DNA of 64,000 nt from assembly GCF_024385465.1 (NCBI RefSeq), contig NZ_JANFLS010000002.1, positions 124,001 through 188,000 of the forward strand, written 5' to 3'. The notes below the pieces were generated by a model. That model did no database searches. It saw only the letters and a list, made by a program, of their open reading frames with translations, and was not told the DNA's origin. The stretch is from Arthrobacter sp. zg-Y844 (GTDB lineage: Bacteria > Actinomycetota > Actinomycetes > Actinomycetales > Micrococcaceae). The position numbers and the translations under genes are program-made. Shown here piece by piece: positions 1 to 8,217 of this stretch; the first letter of the stretch is position 1; the number at the start of each line of letters is the position of its first letter.

Positions 1-2808
1 AAGACGCTCAACGTCGAGTACATGGAATCGGTCATCTGGGCGTTCAAGACCCTGCACGAAAAGGGCCTGACCTACAGCGGTTTCCGGGTGCTTCCGTACT
101 GCTGGAAGGACGAGACGCCGCTGTCCAACCATGAGCTGCGCATGGACGACGACGTCTACAAGATGCGCCAGGACCAGACGGTCACGGTCACCTTCCCCAT
201 CACCGCCGGCGACAACGCGCTTTCCGCCGAGCTCGAAGGCGTGCAGGCCATCGCCTGGACCACCACCCCCTGGACCCTGCCCACCAACATGGCCCTCGCC
301 GTCGGACCCGAGGTCCGCTACGCCGTCGTGCCCGCGGGTCCGAAGGGCACCCAGGCGGGCGAGGGACGTTTCCTCCTGGCCGAGGACCTCGTGGGCTCCT
401 ACGCGAAGGACCTGGGGTACGACGACGCCGAGGCGGCCCGCGCGGCAGTCACCGCCGTCCACCTCGGCAAGGACCTCGCCGGGCTGCGCTACGCACCGCT
501 GTGGAACTACTACACCGACACGGAAAAGTGGGGCACTGCCAACGCCTGGCAGATCGTCACCGCGGATTACGTCACCACCACCGACGGCACCGGCATCGTC
601 CACCAGGCACCCGCCTACGGTGAAGACGACCAGAAGGTCTGCGAGGAATACGGCATCCCCGTGATCCTCTCCGTGGACGAGGGCGGCAAGTTCCTGCCCA
701 TGTTCGCCGTCGGGGAGCTCGCCGACATCGCCGGACTGCAGGTCTTCGACGCCAACAAGCCGATCACCCGCGTCCTGAAGGCGGAGGGGCGGCTGCTGCG
801 CCAGGCCAGCTACGAGCACAGCTACCCGCACTGCTGGCGCTGCCGGAATCCGCTGATCTACAAGGCGGTCTCCTCCTGGTTCGTTGAGGTCACCAAGATC
901 AAGGACCGCATGGTCGAGCTGAACCAGCAGATCAACTGGATCCCGGAGAACGTCAAGGACGGCCAGTTCGGCAAGTGGCTGGAAAACGCCCGTGACTGGT
1001 CCATCAGCCGCAACCGCTACTGGGGCAGCCCCATCCCGGTCTGGGTTTCGGACGATCCCAACTACCCCCGTACCGACGTGTACGGTTCGCTGGCTGAAAT
1101 GGAAGCCGACTTCGGCCGGCTGCCGCTGAACAAGGAAGGCCAGCCGGACCTGCACCGCCCGTTCATCGACGAGCTGACCCGGCCCAACCCGGACGACCCC
1201 CGCACCCCTGAAGAAGGACAATCCACCATGCGCCGCGTGGAGGATGTCCTGGACGTGTGGTTCGACTCCGGGTCCATGCCGTACGCCCAGGTGCACTACC
1301 CGCACGAGAACGCCGACTGGTTCGAGAACCACAACCCCGGCGACTTCATCGTCGAGTACATCGGCCAGACCCGCGGCTGGTTCTACACCCTGCATGTCCT
1401 GGCCACGGCACTGTTTGACCGGCCGGCCTTCCGCAACGTCATCAGCCACGGCATTGTCCTGGGCTCCGACGGGCAGAAAATGTCCAAGTCGCTGCAGAAC
1501 TATCCGAATGTCTCGGAGGTGCTGGACCGTGACGGTTCCGACGCGATGCGCTGGTTCCTGATGGCCTCCCCGATCCTGCGCGGCGGCAACCTGATCGTCA
1601 CCGAGCAGGGGATCCGCGACGGCGTCCGCCAGGCCATCCTGCCGCTGTGGAATGTGTGGCACTTCTTCAGCCTCTACACCAACGCCGCCAACAACGGCAA
1701 CGGCTACGAGGCCAAGGCCTGCTACGACTCCACCGAGCCGCTGGACCGCTACCTGCTCGCCGCCACCGGCGACCTCGTGCGGGACATGGGCACGGCACTG
1801 GACACCTATGACGTGTCCGTGGCCTGCGAGATCCTCCGCGCCTACATGGACACGCTGACCAACTGGTACATCCGCCGCAGCCGTACACGCTTCTTCGAAG
1901 AAGATACGCAGGCCTTCGACGTGCTCTACACCTGCCTGGAGACCGTGTGCCGGGTGGCAGCTCCGCTGCTGCCGCTGATCGGCGAGGAAATCTGGCGCGG
2001 CCTGACCGGCGGGCGCTCCGTGCACCTGACCGACTGGCCGGACGCGGACCTCTTCCCCAGCGACCCGGCCCTGGTGGAACGCATGGAGGCGACCCGCCGG
2101 ATTGCCTCCGTCGGTTCCTCGCTCCGCAAGGGTGCCAACCTGCGCGTGCGCCTGCCGCTGTCCGAAATGACCGTCGTCGCTCCGGAGGCGCAGTCCCTGA
2201 CCGGCCAGTTCGCCGCGATCATCGCGGATGAGCTGAACCTGAAGAACGTCCGCCTGGTGGAGGCCGCCGACGCCGACCCGGCAGAATTCGGCATCAGCCA
2301 GAAGCTCGTGGTCAATGCGCGCGCCGCCGGGCCCCGCCTGGGCAAGAACGTCCAGACGGCCATCAAGGCTGCCAAGTCCGGCGACTGGTCCGTGGACGAC
2401 GCCGGCACGGTCACCGCCGGCGGCCTCGCCCTGGAGCCGCAGGAGTACACCCTGGAAACCGTCGTCGAATCGGATGAAGGGGAATCCGCCAAGGCGGTTG
2501 CCGTTCTGCCCGGCGGCGGCTTCCTGGTGCTCAACACCGAGGTCACCCCGGAACTGGCCGCCGAAGGCACCGCCCGCGACGCCATCCGGGCGGTCCAGCA
2601 GGCCCGCCGCGACGCGAACCTGCATATCAGCGACCGCATCCGCACCCGCATCAGCACGGGGGAGGAAGAGGCAGCCGCCCTCCAGGCCAACGTGGCCCTG
2701 GTGAAGGCCGAAACGCTCACCGATGACCTCGTCATCACCGGGGACCTGGTCACCGACGGCGCCGATACCGACGCCGAGAAATACACCGTCACAGTGGAGA
2801 AGATCTAA
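1..2808 (+). CDS. ileS: Isoleucyl-tRNA synthetase, 5'-truncated by the window edge
   Basis: The frame is open from base 1, so the gene starts upstream and the N-terminal HIGH motif is not visible. The protein charges tRNA-Ile with isoleucine in the cytosol. Seen: the CP1 editing domain ([11 protein letters not shown], about 250-290), the catalytic block [19 protein letters not shown], and the KMSKS loop at 1477-1491, followed by the anticodon-binding domain and a C-terminal DUF5915-like region. The resemblance to the eukaryote-like (type 2) IleS of actinobacteria is an inference from these blocks. The stop TAA shares its last base with the folC ATG, so the two genes are probably translationally coupled. 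Confidence 0.97.
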   Translation, partial: KTLNVEYMESVIWAFKTLHEKGLTYSGFRVLPYCWKDETPLSNHELRMDDDVYKMRQDQTVTVTFPITAGDNALSAELEGVQAIAWTTTPWTLPTNMALAVGPEVRYAVVPAGPKGTQAGEGRFLLAEDLVGSYAKDLGYDDAEAARAAVTAVHLGKDLAGLRYAPLWNYYTDTEKWGTANAWQIVTADYVTTTDGTGIVHQAPAYGEDDQKVCEEYGIPVILSVDEGGKFLPMFAVGELADIAGLQVFDANKPITRVLKAEGRLLRQASYEHSYPHCWRCRNPLIYKAVSSWFVEVTKIKDRMVELNQQINWIPENVKDGQFGKWLENARDWSISRNRYWGSPIPVWVSDDPNYPRTDVYGSLAEMEADFGRLPLNKEGQPDLHRPFIDELTRPNPDDPRTPEEGQSTMRRVEDVLDVWFDSGSMPYAQVHYPHENADWFENHNPGDFIVEYIGQTRGWFYTLHVLATALFDRPAFRNVISHGIVLGSDGQKMSKSLQNYPNVSEVLDRDGSDAMRWFLMASPILRGGNLIVTEQGIRDGVRQAILPLWNVWHFFSLYTNAANNGNGYEAKACYDSTEPLDRYLLAATGDLVRDMGTALDTYDVSVACEILRAYMDTLTNWYIRRSRTRFFEEDTQAFDVLYTCLETVCRVAAPLLPLIGEEIWRGLTGGRSVHLTDWPDADLFPSDPALVERMEATRRIASVGSSLRKGANLRVRLPLSEMTVVAPEAQSLTGQFAAIIADELNLKNVRLVEAADADPAEFGISQKLVVNARAAGPRLGKNVQTAIKAAKSGDWSVDDAGTVTAGGLALEPQEYTLETVVESDEGESAKAVAVLPGGGFLVLNTEVTPELAAEGTARDAIRAVQQARRDANLHISDRIRTRISTGEEEAAALQANVALVKAETLTDDLVITGDLVTDGADTDAEKYTVTVEKI

Positions 2809-4187
2809 TGAGTTCAGCAGACCGCCCGTCCGGTTCCATTGACGGGTTCTCCGTGGAGAGCGTCTACGCCGAGCTGCTTAGCCGCGCGCCGGAGAACAAG
2901 ATGGAGCCGCGCATGGCTCCGCTGTTCCGGGCAATGGAGGTACTGGGGGAGCCGAACAAGGCGTTCCCGATCATCCACATCACCGGTACCAACGGCAAGA
3001 CGTCCACCGCCCGCATGATCGAAGCCGGGCTGCGGGCCTACGGGCTGCGGACCGGCCGGTACACCAGCCCGCACCTGACCAGCGTCACCGAGCGGATCAG
3101 CATTGACGGCGAGCCTGTCAGCGATGAAACGTTTGTCCGGATCTGGGACGAGATCCATCCCTACCTGGACATTGTCGACGCCGAGCTGGAGGCCGCGGGC
3201 GAGCCCCGGCTGACGTACTTCGAAGCCGTGACCATCCTGGCCTTCGCGGTGTTCGCGGACGAACCGGTGGACGTGGCGGTCATCGAGGTGGGCCTCGGCG
3301 GCATCACCGATGCCACCAACGTCGGCGACGGCACCGTTTCCGTAGTCACACCCATTTCCCTGGACCATACCGAGCTGCTCGGCGACGACGTCGCCGACAT
3401 TGCCCGGGAAAAGGCCGGCATCATCAAGGAGGACGGGTTCCTCATCAGCGCCGCCCAGCCCATGGAGGCAGCGCAGGTGCTGCTGGAAAAGGCCCACGAG
3501 GCAGGCGTCCCATTCCGGTTCGAAGGCGTCGAGTTCGGCGTCGAATCCCGGGTGATGGCAGTGGGCGGACAGATGGTCACCATCAACGGCCTCGCCGGCC
3601 GCTATGAGGACCTGCAGGTTCCCCTGCACGGCGCCCATCAGGCCGAAAATGCCGCAGTAGCCGTGGCGGCGCTGGAAGCCTTCATCGGCGGCGGGACCAA
3701 GGAGCTCGACGTCGAACTGCTGCGTACCGGGTTCCTGACCGTCACCTCGCCGGGCCGCCTTGAGGTGGTGCGGACCGCACCCACCATCGTTGTCGACGCC
3801 GCGCACAACCCGGCGGGCGCGAAGGCAACCGCTGAGGCGCTGCGCGAGGCGTTCAACTTCACCACGCTTGTCCTGGTGGTCGGCATCCTGGCGGAGAAGG
3901 ACGCCGTCGGCATCCTGAGCGAACTCCGCGAACAGCTCGGCGACCTGGTCAGCGGCATTGTCCTGACCCAGTCCGGCTCGCCGCGGGCCATTCCCGCCGA
4001 GGAACTGGTCCAGGATGCCGTGGACGCCGGGTTCGCCGACGAAGACATCCAGGTCGAGCCAGGCCTGGACAACGCCATCGAATGGGCCGTAGCCAAGGCT
4101 GAGGAGAACAACGATCTCTCCGGCGGCGTGCTCGTGGTCGGTTCCATCACCTTGGTCGCCGAAGCGCGCACCCTCCTCGGAAAGTAG
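2808..4187 (+). CDS. folC: Bifunctional folylpolyglutamate / dihydrofolate synthase
   Basis: This 459-residue Mur-ligase-family enzyme adds glutamate to dihydropteroate and to tetrahydrofolates in the cytosol, using ATP. Seen: the ATP-binding loop TGTNGKTS near residue 59, the following YTSPHL block, the Mg-binding and carbamoyl-Lys region around GLGG and SLDHTELLGDD, and the C-terminal domain with VDAAHNPAG. Length is typical. GGAG eight bases before the ATG serves as the ribosome binding site. It overlaps ileS by one base. Its TAG stop at 4185-4187 is also the start of a TAGGCT -10-like box for the next gene. Confidence 0.96.
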   Translation: MSSADRPSGSIDGFSVESVYAELLSRAPENKMEPRMAPLFRAMEVLGEPNKAFPIIHITGTNGKTSTARMIEAGLRAYGLRTGRYTSPHLTSVTERISIDGEPVSDETFVRIWDEIHPYLDIVDAELEAAGEPRLTYFEAVTILAFAVFADEPVDVAVIEVGLGGITDATNVGDGTVSVVTPISLDHTELLGDDVADIAREKAGIIKEDGFLISAAQPMEAAQVLLEKAHEAGVPFRFEGVEFGVESRVMAVGGQMVTINGLAGRYEDLQVPLHGAHQAENAAVAVAALEAFIGGGTKELDVELLRTGFLTVTSPGRLEVVRTAPTIVVDAAHNPAGAKATAEALREAFNFTTLVLVVGILAEKDAVGILSELREQLGDLVSGIVLTQSGSPRAIPAEELVQDAVDAGFADEDIQVEPGLDNAIEWAVAKAEENNDLSGGVLVVGSITLVAEARTLLGK

Positions 4188-4190
4188 GCT
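4185..4190 (+). promoter_or_regulatory. Putative -10 box TAGGCT overlapping the folC stop
   Basis: TAGGCT fits the actinobacterial TANNNT -10 pattern. It lies eight bases before the ATG at 4199, where no Shine-Dalgarno is visible, so a transcript starting here would be almost leaderless. The first three bases are the folC stop codon. Confidence 0.45.
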
Positions 4191-4198
4191 TCGCAGCT

Positions 4199-4675
4199 AT
4201 GGCTAAACTGACCAAAGCGCAGCGCGAATGGCGTCCGGGAATGCCCAAGAAGCGCCGCTCCGTCAAGGTGATGTTCGCGTCGACGGTGCTGACGCTGGAA
4301 GCATTCGTGGTGCTGTTCGGGACGCTGGCGGTCTTCGGGCTGCACCGGGACAGCATCTCCCCGCCGCTGCTGCTCAGCGGCGGACTGCTGCTGGCAGCGG
4401 CGCTGATCGGAACCTGTGCGCTGCTCTCCAAGCCGTCGGGTCCGCTGATCGGGTGGATCCTGCAGCTGGTGATCATTGCCAGCGGATTCCTGGAACCCAT
4501 GATGTTCCTCGTCGGCGTGCTCTTCGCCATGACCTGGTGGTATGGACTCAAAGCCGGAATGCGCCTGGACCGGGAAAACCGCGAACGGGACCGGATGCAG
4601 GCCGAATGGGAGAAAGCCCATCCCGAGGAAGGCAACGCGGCAGCCGGCCCCGAAACCGCCGCCGGCACCGACTAG
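4199..4675 (+). CDS. DUF4233 family membrane protein
   Basis: A 158-residue protein with a basic N-terminus (KAQREWRPGMPKKRR), four hydrophobic segments (about residues 20-45, 55-75, 82-100 and 103-117) and a charged Glu/Arg-rich C-terminal tail. The DUF4233 family sits between folC and ndk in many actinobacteria; that position and the membrane pattern are the reasons for the call. Its function is not known. Translation probably starts from a near-leaderless transcript. Its own TAG stop at 4673 starts another TAGGCT box upstream of ndk. Confidence 0.85.
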   Translation: MAKLTKAQREWRPGMPKKRRSVKVMFASTVLTLEAFVVLFGTLAVFGLHRDSISPPLLLSGGLLLAAALIGTCALLSKPSGPLIGWILQLVIIASGFLEPMMFLVGVLFAMTWWYGLKAGMRLDRENRERDRMQAEWEKAHPEEGNAAAGPETAAGTD

Positions 4676-4678
4676 GCT
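4673..4678 (+). promoter_or_regulatory. Putative -10 box TAGGCT for ndk, overlapping a stop codon
   Basis: TAGGCT begins in the TAG stop of the DUF4233 gene. A start about seven bases downstream would leave a leader of roughly 30 bases holding the AAGGAGA ribosome binding site at 4702-4708. Confidence 0.4.
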
Positions 4679-4714
4679 TAGATCCGATATCCGATCGTTC
4701 CAAGGAGATACACC

Positions 4715-5131
4715 GTGAGCACCGAGCGCACACTTGTCCTGATCAAGCCCGACGGCGTCGAGCGCCGGCTCACCGGAGCCATCCTGGCCCGGATCGAAGC
4801 CAAGGGTTACACCGTGGCCGAGCTGAAGAAGACCGAAGCCACCCGCGGCATCCTCGAAGAGCACTACGCCGAGCACCAGGGCAAGCCGTTCTACGAGCCG
4901 CTGGTCGAGTTCATGCTCAGCGGGCCGATTGTTGCGGTGGTCCTTGAAGGACAGCGCGTGATTGAAGGCTTCCGGTCCCTGGCCGGCACCACCGACCCCA
5001 CCACGGCGGCACCGGGCACCATCCGCGGCGACTTCGGCCGCGACTGGGGTTCCGCCGTCCAGCAGAACCTGGTCCACGGCTCCGATTCGACTGAATCGGC
5101 GGCCCGCGAAATCGGCATCTGGTTCAACTGA
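4715..5131 (+). CDS. ndk: Nucleoside diphosphate kinase
   Basis: A 138-residue enzyme that transfers the gamma phosphate of ATP to nucleoside diphosphates, keeping (d)NTP pools balanced in the cytosol. Seen: the TLVLIKPDGVER start, the GTTDPTTAAPGTIRGDFG nucleotide-binding stretch, and the phosphohistidine in NLVHGSDS (His121). Full length for the family. The start is GTG at 4715, six bases after a strong AAGGAGA. A perfect hairpin follows the stop. Confidence 0.98.
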   Translation: MSTERTLVLIKPDGVERRLTGAILARIEAKGYTVAELKKTEATRGILEEHYAEHQGKPFYEPLVEFMLSGPIVAVVLEGQRVIEGFRSLAGTTDPTTAAPGTIRGDFGRDWGSAVQQNLVHGSDSTESAAREIGIWFN

Positions 5132-5148
5132 CAGCACAGTCCATCCGG

Positions 5149-5194
5149 ACACAGGAAGGGCCGGCACCATCACTGGTGCCGGCCCTTCCTGTGT
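5149..5194. terminator. Bidirectional terminator hairpin between ndk and a convergent gene
   Basis: A perfect 21-bp inverted repeat (5149-5169 with 5174-5194) encloses the four-base loop TCAC. It lies 17 bases after the ndk stop and 21 bases after the end of the minus-strand reductase gene, so it can stop transcription from both sides. There is no long T run. Confidence 0.85.
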
Positions 5195-5215
5195 AATCCG
5201 CCTGCTTCCCGCCCG

Positions 5216-6316
5216 TTAGGGAATCAGGTTTTCGGCCCGAAGCCGCGCAAAGAGCGCCTTGAAGGCATCCTCCGTGCGGCGGTAGCCCGTGAAACCGGCG
5301 ACCCGGCTCTTGCTCATATCCGTGAGTACCTCGACCTTCCGGCCAAGGTCGGCATCTGTGTGCCACCAGGAGGCCAGGCGTCGGAGGTCAGGCTCGGCCA
5401 GGCCGTGCTCGGCGGCAATCTTGGCCCAGGCTTCGGACATACCGGCCATTTGCTCCTCCAGCGGGCGCGGCTCCGACTCAAATCCGACGGGTTCCACCCC
5501 GAACTCGGCGGCCAGGCGCGGCCACAGGGAACGCCAGCGGAAAACGTCGCCGTTGACCACGTTGAAGGCTTCATTGGCGGTGTGCCCATCCGTAGCGGCC
5601 CAAAGCATGTGCTCGGCAAGCAGGCCGGCGTCGGTCATGTCGGTGACCGAATTCCACTGGGTTTCGGAACCCGGGAAAATAAACGGCATCCCCAGCTCGC
5701 GGCAGAGTGTCGCCTGCACGGCAAGGGTCTGTCCCATGTTCATGGCGTTGCCGACGGCGAAGCCGATCACGGTGTGGGCACGGTGGACCGACCAGGCGAA
5801 GCCCTGCCGCTCGGCCGCTGCCATCAGTTCGTCTTCCTGCGCATAGTAGAAGTTCTCCACCGGCAGGCGCGGCTCGTCTTCGGAGAAGGGAGTGTCCGGC
5901 ATGGGACCCTCCCCGTACGCCTCGAACGGCCCCATGTAGTGCTTGAGCCCGGTCATCAGGGCCACATGCTCCAGGGGAGCGTCCGCCAGAGCGGTGAGCA
6001 GGTTCCGGACCATGGCCGAATTGACGGCAATGTTCTCCGCCTCCGTCTCCTGCCGGGACCAGGACGTAAAGAAGACATGCGTGGGGCGGGCGCCTTCCAG
6101 CGCCTTTGCCAGGCTGTCGGGGGAACCGAGGTCCGCTGCAACCGGAACGACGCCGGGACGCGCCGGGTCGGGGTTTCCGGCCTTCCGGGACAAGGCCAGG
6201 ACGGTCCAGCCCTCGTTCGCGAGCAGGTCCACCAGGGCCGCTCCGGCGATTCCGGTGGCGCCGGCAACGAGTGCGGTGCGGGGAGTTTCCGGGCGGGCGG
6301 GCGTGGTTCTGAGCAT
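5216..6316 (-). CDS. PRISE-type SDR oxidoreductase (progesterone 5-beta-reductase / iridoid synthase-like)
   Basis: A 366-residue NADPH-binding Rossmann protein that probably reduces a C=C bond of an enone-type substrate; the substrate is unknown. Seen: the dinucleotide motif GATGIAG near the N-terminus, TGLKHYMGPFEAYG, NFYYAQEDEL with the catalytic-type Tyr, and WSVHRAHTVIGFAVGN, a set typical of PRISE enzymes. I chose the ATG at 6316 because AGGAGA lies just before it; an upstream in-frame extension of about 22 residues is possible. It stands alone, converging on ndk and diverging from the next gene. Confidence 0.85.
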   Translation of the reverse strand: MLRTTPARPETPRTALVAGATGIAGAALVDLLANEGWTVLALSRKAGNPDPARPGVVPVAADLGSPDSLAKALEGARPTHVFFTSWSRQETEAENIAVNSAMVRNLLTALADAPLEHVALMTGLKHYMGPFEAYGEGPMPDTPFSEDEPRLPVENFYYAQEDELMAAAERQGFAWSVHRAHTVIGFAVGNAMNMGQTLAVQATLCRELGMPFIFPGSETQWNSVTDMTDAGLLAEHMLWAATDGHTANEAFNVVNGDVFRWRSLWPRLAAEFGVEPVGFESEPRPLEEQMAGMSEAWAKIAAEHGLAEPDLRRLASWWHTDADLGRKVEVLTDMSKSRVAGFTGYRRTEDAFKALFARLRAENLIP

Positions 6317-6430
6317 GGTTCTCCTCATGGATCGAAATGCGGCGCTGCGGGGCAATCTTCCGCACGCCTTCCTCTGGGCCAACGGGGAACCGGCGGGGGA
6401 AATTCCTCACGGGTTCCGGAGAAAGTCGCC

Positions 6431-6436
6431 TAGGCT
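6431..6436 (+). promoter_or_regulatory. Leaderless -10 box TAGGCT, N6, ATG
   Basis: TAGGCT lies exactly six bases before the ATG at 6443 and there is no Shine-Dalgarno. The spacing predicts that transcription starts at or next to the A of the start codon. Confidence 0.5.
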
Positions 6437-6442
6437 GTGGCC

Positions 6443-7081
6443 ATGGCACTTATATACGACGCCGAGCTGCGTCCGGGCAAAATGGAATTGATCTCCGGCT
6501 GGTTGCCGGGCACCTGGTGGTTTCCCTCAACGGAACCGGTGACGGCTCGGAAGGTGGCTTCCTTCCGGTTCGATGACCCCGAGGGCGAGGTGGGAATCGA
6601 AACCCATATCGTGGAAGCCGGTTCACTGCTGCTGCAGGTGCCCCTGACCTACCGCGGCGCACCGCTGGCCGGCGCGGAGGAATTCCTGATCAACGAAATG
6701 GAGCACTCGGTGCTCGGGCGGCGCTGGGTCTACGACGCGCTCGGCGACCCGGTCTACGCCCGGGCCCTGGAAGCGGCACTCCTTTCCCGGCAGCCGCAGG
6801 CCGCCCAGTACCTTGAAAGCGACGGCGGACGCGAGCTGTTGTCCGAAACCGTGCAGGTCAGCAGCACGGGGATGCCCGACGGCGCCGGGCTGGTTGATGC
6901 GCCTGCTTCCGATCCGGAGGGCTGGGCAACCTCCGTCCTGACCGAGGGCGGCTGGGAGTTCTCCGTAGTGCGCTTGCTGGACCTGGACGGACGCACGGCA
7001 CCGGACCCCTCGCTGACGGCCACATGGGAGGGCCAGGACATACCGGTGGTGCTCGCCTGGGGGCTTCCGCTGGAACGGTAG
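6443..7081 (+). CDS. Maltokinase N-terminal cap-like domain protein
   Basis: A 212-residue soluble protein opening with LIYDAELRPGKMELISGWLPG. This resembles the N-terminal cap of actinobacterial maltokinases (Mak_N_cap, the CG0192-type family), but no kinase domain follows, so it is a stand-alone cap. The family is often labelled as trehalose or glycogen related; a role here is not supported by neighbours. A GTG at 6437 in the same frame could start two residues earlier, but the -10 spacing favours the ATG. It converges with the VKOR gene. Confidence 0.6.
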   Translation: MALIYDAELRPGKMELISGWLPGTWWFPSTEPVTARKVASFRFDDPEGEVGIETHIVEAGSLLLQVPLTYRGAPLAGAEEFLINEMEHSVLGRRWVYDALGDPVYARALEAALLSRQPQAAQYLESDGGRELLSETVQVSSTGMPDGAGLVDAPASDPEGWATSVLTEGGWEFSVVRLLDLDGRTAPDPSLTATWEGQDIPVVLAWGLPLER

Positions 7082-7116
7082 CTTCAACCCAAGGCCGCTG
7101 AAACTCCGGGGGAGGT

Positions 7117-7776
7117 CTAGCTGCCCAGGAAGGAGTTCAGGAACCGGAAGAAGATGGACGCCGCCGTCGCGACCCAGAGGAGAACGACGATCGGCCACGC
7201 CCAGTCCGTGAGGAAGCGGACCAGGCCGGCCGGCGCCGGGATGGTGCCGGCCGTCAGGTTGCGGATGGTCGTGAAGACGAACAGCGGAATCATGGCCGCC
7301 CACACCACGATGCAGTAGATGCACAGCACGTAAATGTCGAACAGTGCCTGGCTCCACAGCCAGACCACGAACACCATGCCGAGGGTGACGCCGATCTGCA
7401 GTCCGATCCAGTACCAGCGGGAGAACCGGGCACCCGCCAGCAGCCCCATGGCAGTGGTGATGACGACGGCGAAGGCCACGATGCCGATCAGCGGGTTGGG
7501 GAAGCCGAAGATGGCCGCCTGCCAGGTCTGGAACACCGTTCCGCAGGAGACCCACGGGCTGATGTCGCAGCTGGTGATGTAGTCGGCGTCCGCGTACACG
7601 TGGAGGCGTTCAATCACGAGGATGCCGGACGCGACCCAACCGACTACCGAGGTGACCAGGAGCGTCCAGGCAAAGGACCGGCGTTCCGGACGGACGGCAG
7701 CGGCTGCCTGGTCCCGGGGATCGGCGGCTTCGTCCGGGGTGGCGCCGGATGATGGACGGGCTGCGCTGGAGGGCAC
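7117..7776 (-). CDS. Vitamin K epoxide reductase (VKOR) family membrane protein
   Basis: A 219-residue protein with a charged, Ala-rich N-terminal tail of about 35 residues and then five hydrophobic segments. VKOR proteins reoxidise DsbA-like partners and pass electrons to menaquinone, making disulfide bonds in exported proteins. Seen: the paired cysteines CDISPWVSCG and the redox CxxC (VLCIYC) in a later helix. Full length for a bacterial VKOR without a fused thioredoxin domain. It starts at GTG with AAGGAG six bases upstream. No DsbA partner is in the window. Confidence 0.92.
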   Translation of the reverse strand: MPSSAARPSSGATPDEAADPRDQAAAAVRPERRSFAWTLLVTSVVGWVASGILVIERLHVYADADYITSCDISPWVSCGTVFQTWQAAIFGFPNPLIGIVAFAVVITTAMGLLAGARFSRWYWIGLQIGVTLGMVFVVWLWSQALFDIYVLCIYCIVVWAAMIPLFVFTTIRNLTAGTIPAPAGLVRFLTDWAWPIVVLLWVATAASIFFRFLNSFLGS

Positions 7777-8217
7777 GGAAGCTCCTTACGGAGTAGCTGT
7801 CGGAAGTAACTATCTGCGTCGAGTCTATGCGCAGGGACGGGCCAAAAAGGCGGCCGTATGCGATAATGAAGCTTGGCTGACAACGGAACCACATTCCGTC
7901 GCCGGTCCAGCGACAGGCTTCCGGTTCTGCCGGTGACGCTTCCCGTGTAGTTGGCCCATCAATCCGGATGGGAACCAGGGAATCCGCCGGCCAGACCTAC
8001 CCAGAACAGCCGTAACGAAAATTATCCGTTCCGCAGGGGTAGCAGGAAAAGCGCCGCTGGTCTTCGAGTGATACCGCGCCCCACAGCTGGCACGACCTCG
8101 AATGACATCCAGACGACTTCCGGCTGGCGGGCAGGCTGCGATGCCACCGCACAGCCGACACATTGCCTTGGGGCATTGGAATGTGGCCAGTGCCGCAGGG
8201 CCGGAGCATAGGCCTAC
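7777..8217. promoter_or_regulatory. 441-base divergent region between VKOR and rne
   Basis: No gene is convincing here. The plus strand has an extended -10 candidate (TGC before GATAAT at 7862-7867) with no clear -35; if real, rne would have a 5' leader of about 340 bases. The start codon of rne is preceded by CATAGGCCTAC rather than a Shine-Dalgarno, so a second, nearly leaderless start site is also possible. A short open frame at 7951-8211 has no ribosome binding site and biased composition, and is not called. Confidence 0.35.

Noticed and set aside
2814-3806. A 330-codon antisense frame over folC
   Set aside because: It has no motif and no start signal, and overlaps a clearly recognised gene.
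7951-8211. An 86-codon frame between VKOR and rne
   Set aside because: It has no ribosome binding site and an unnatural residue mix, and ends just before the rne start.
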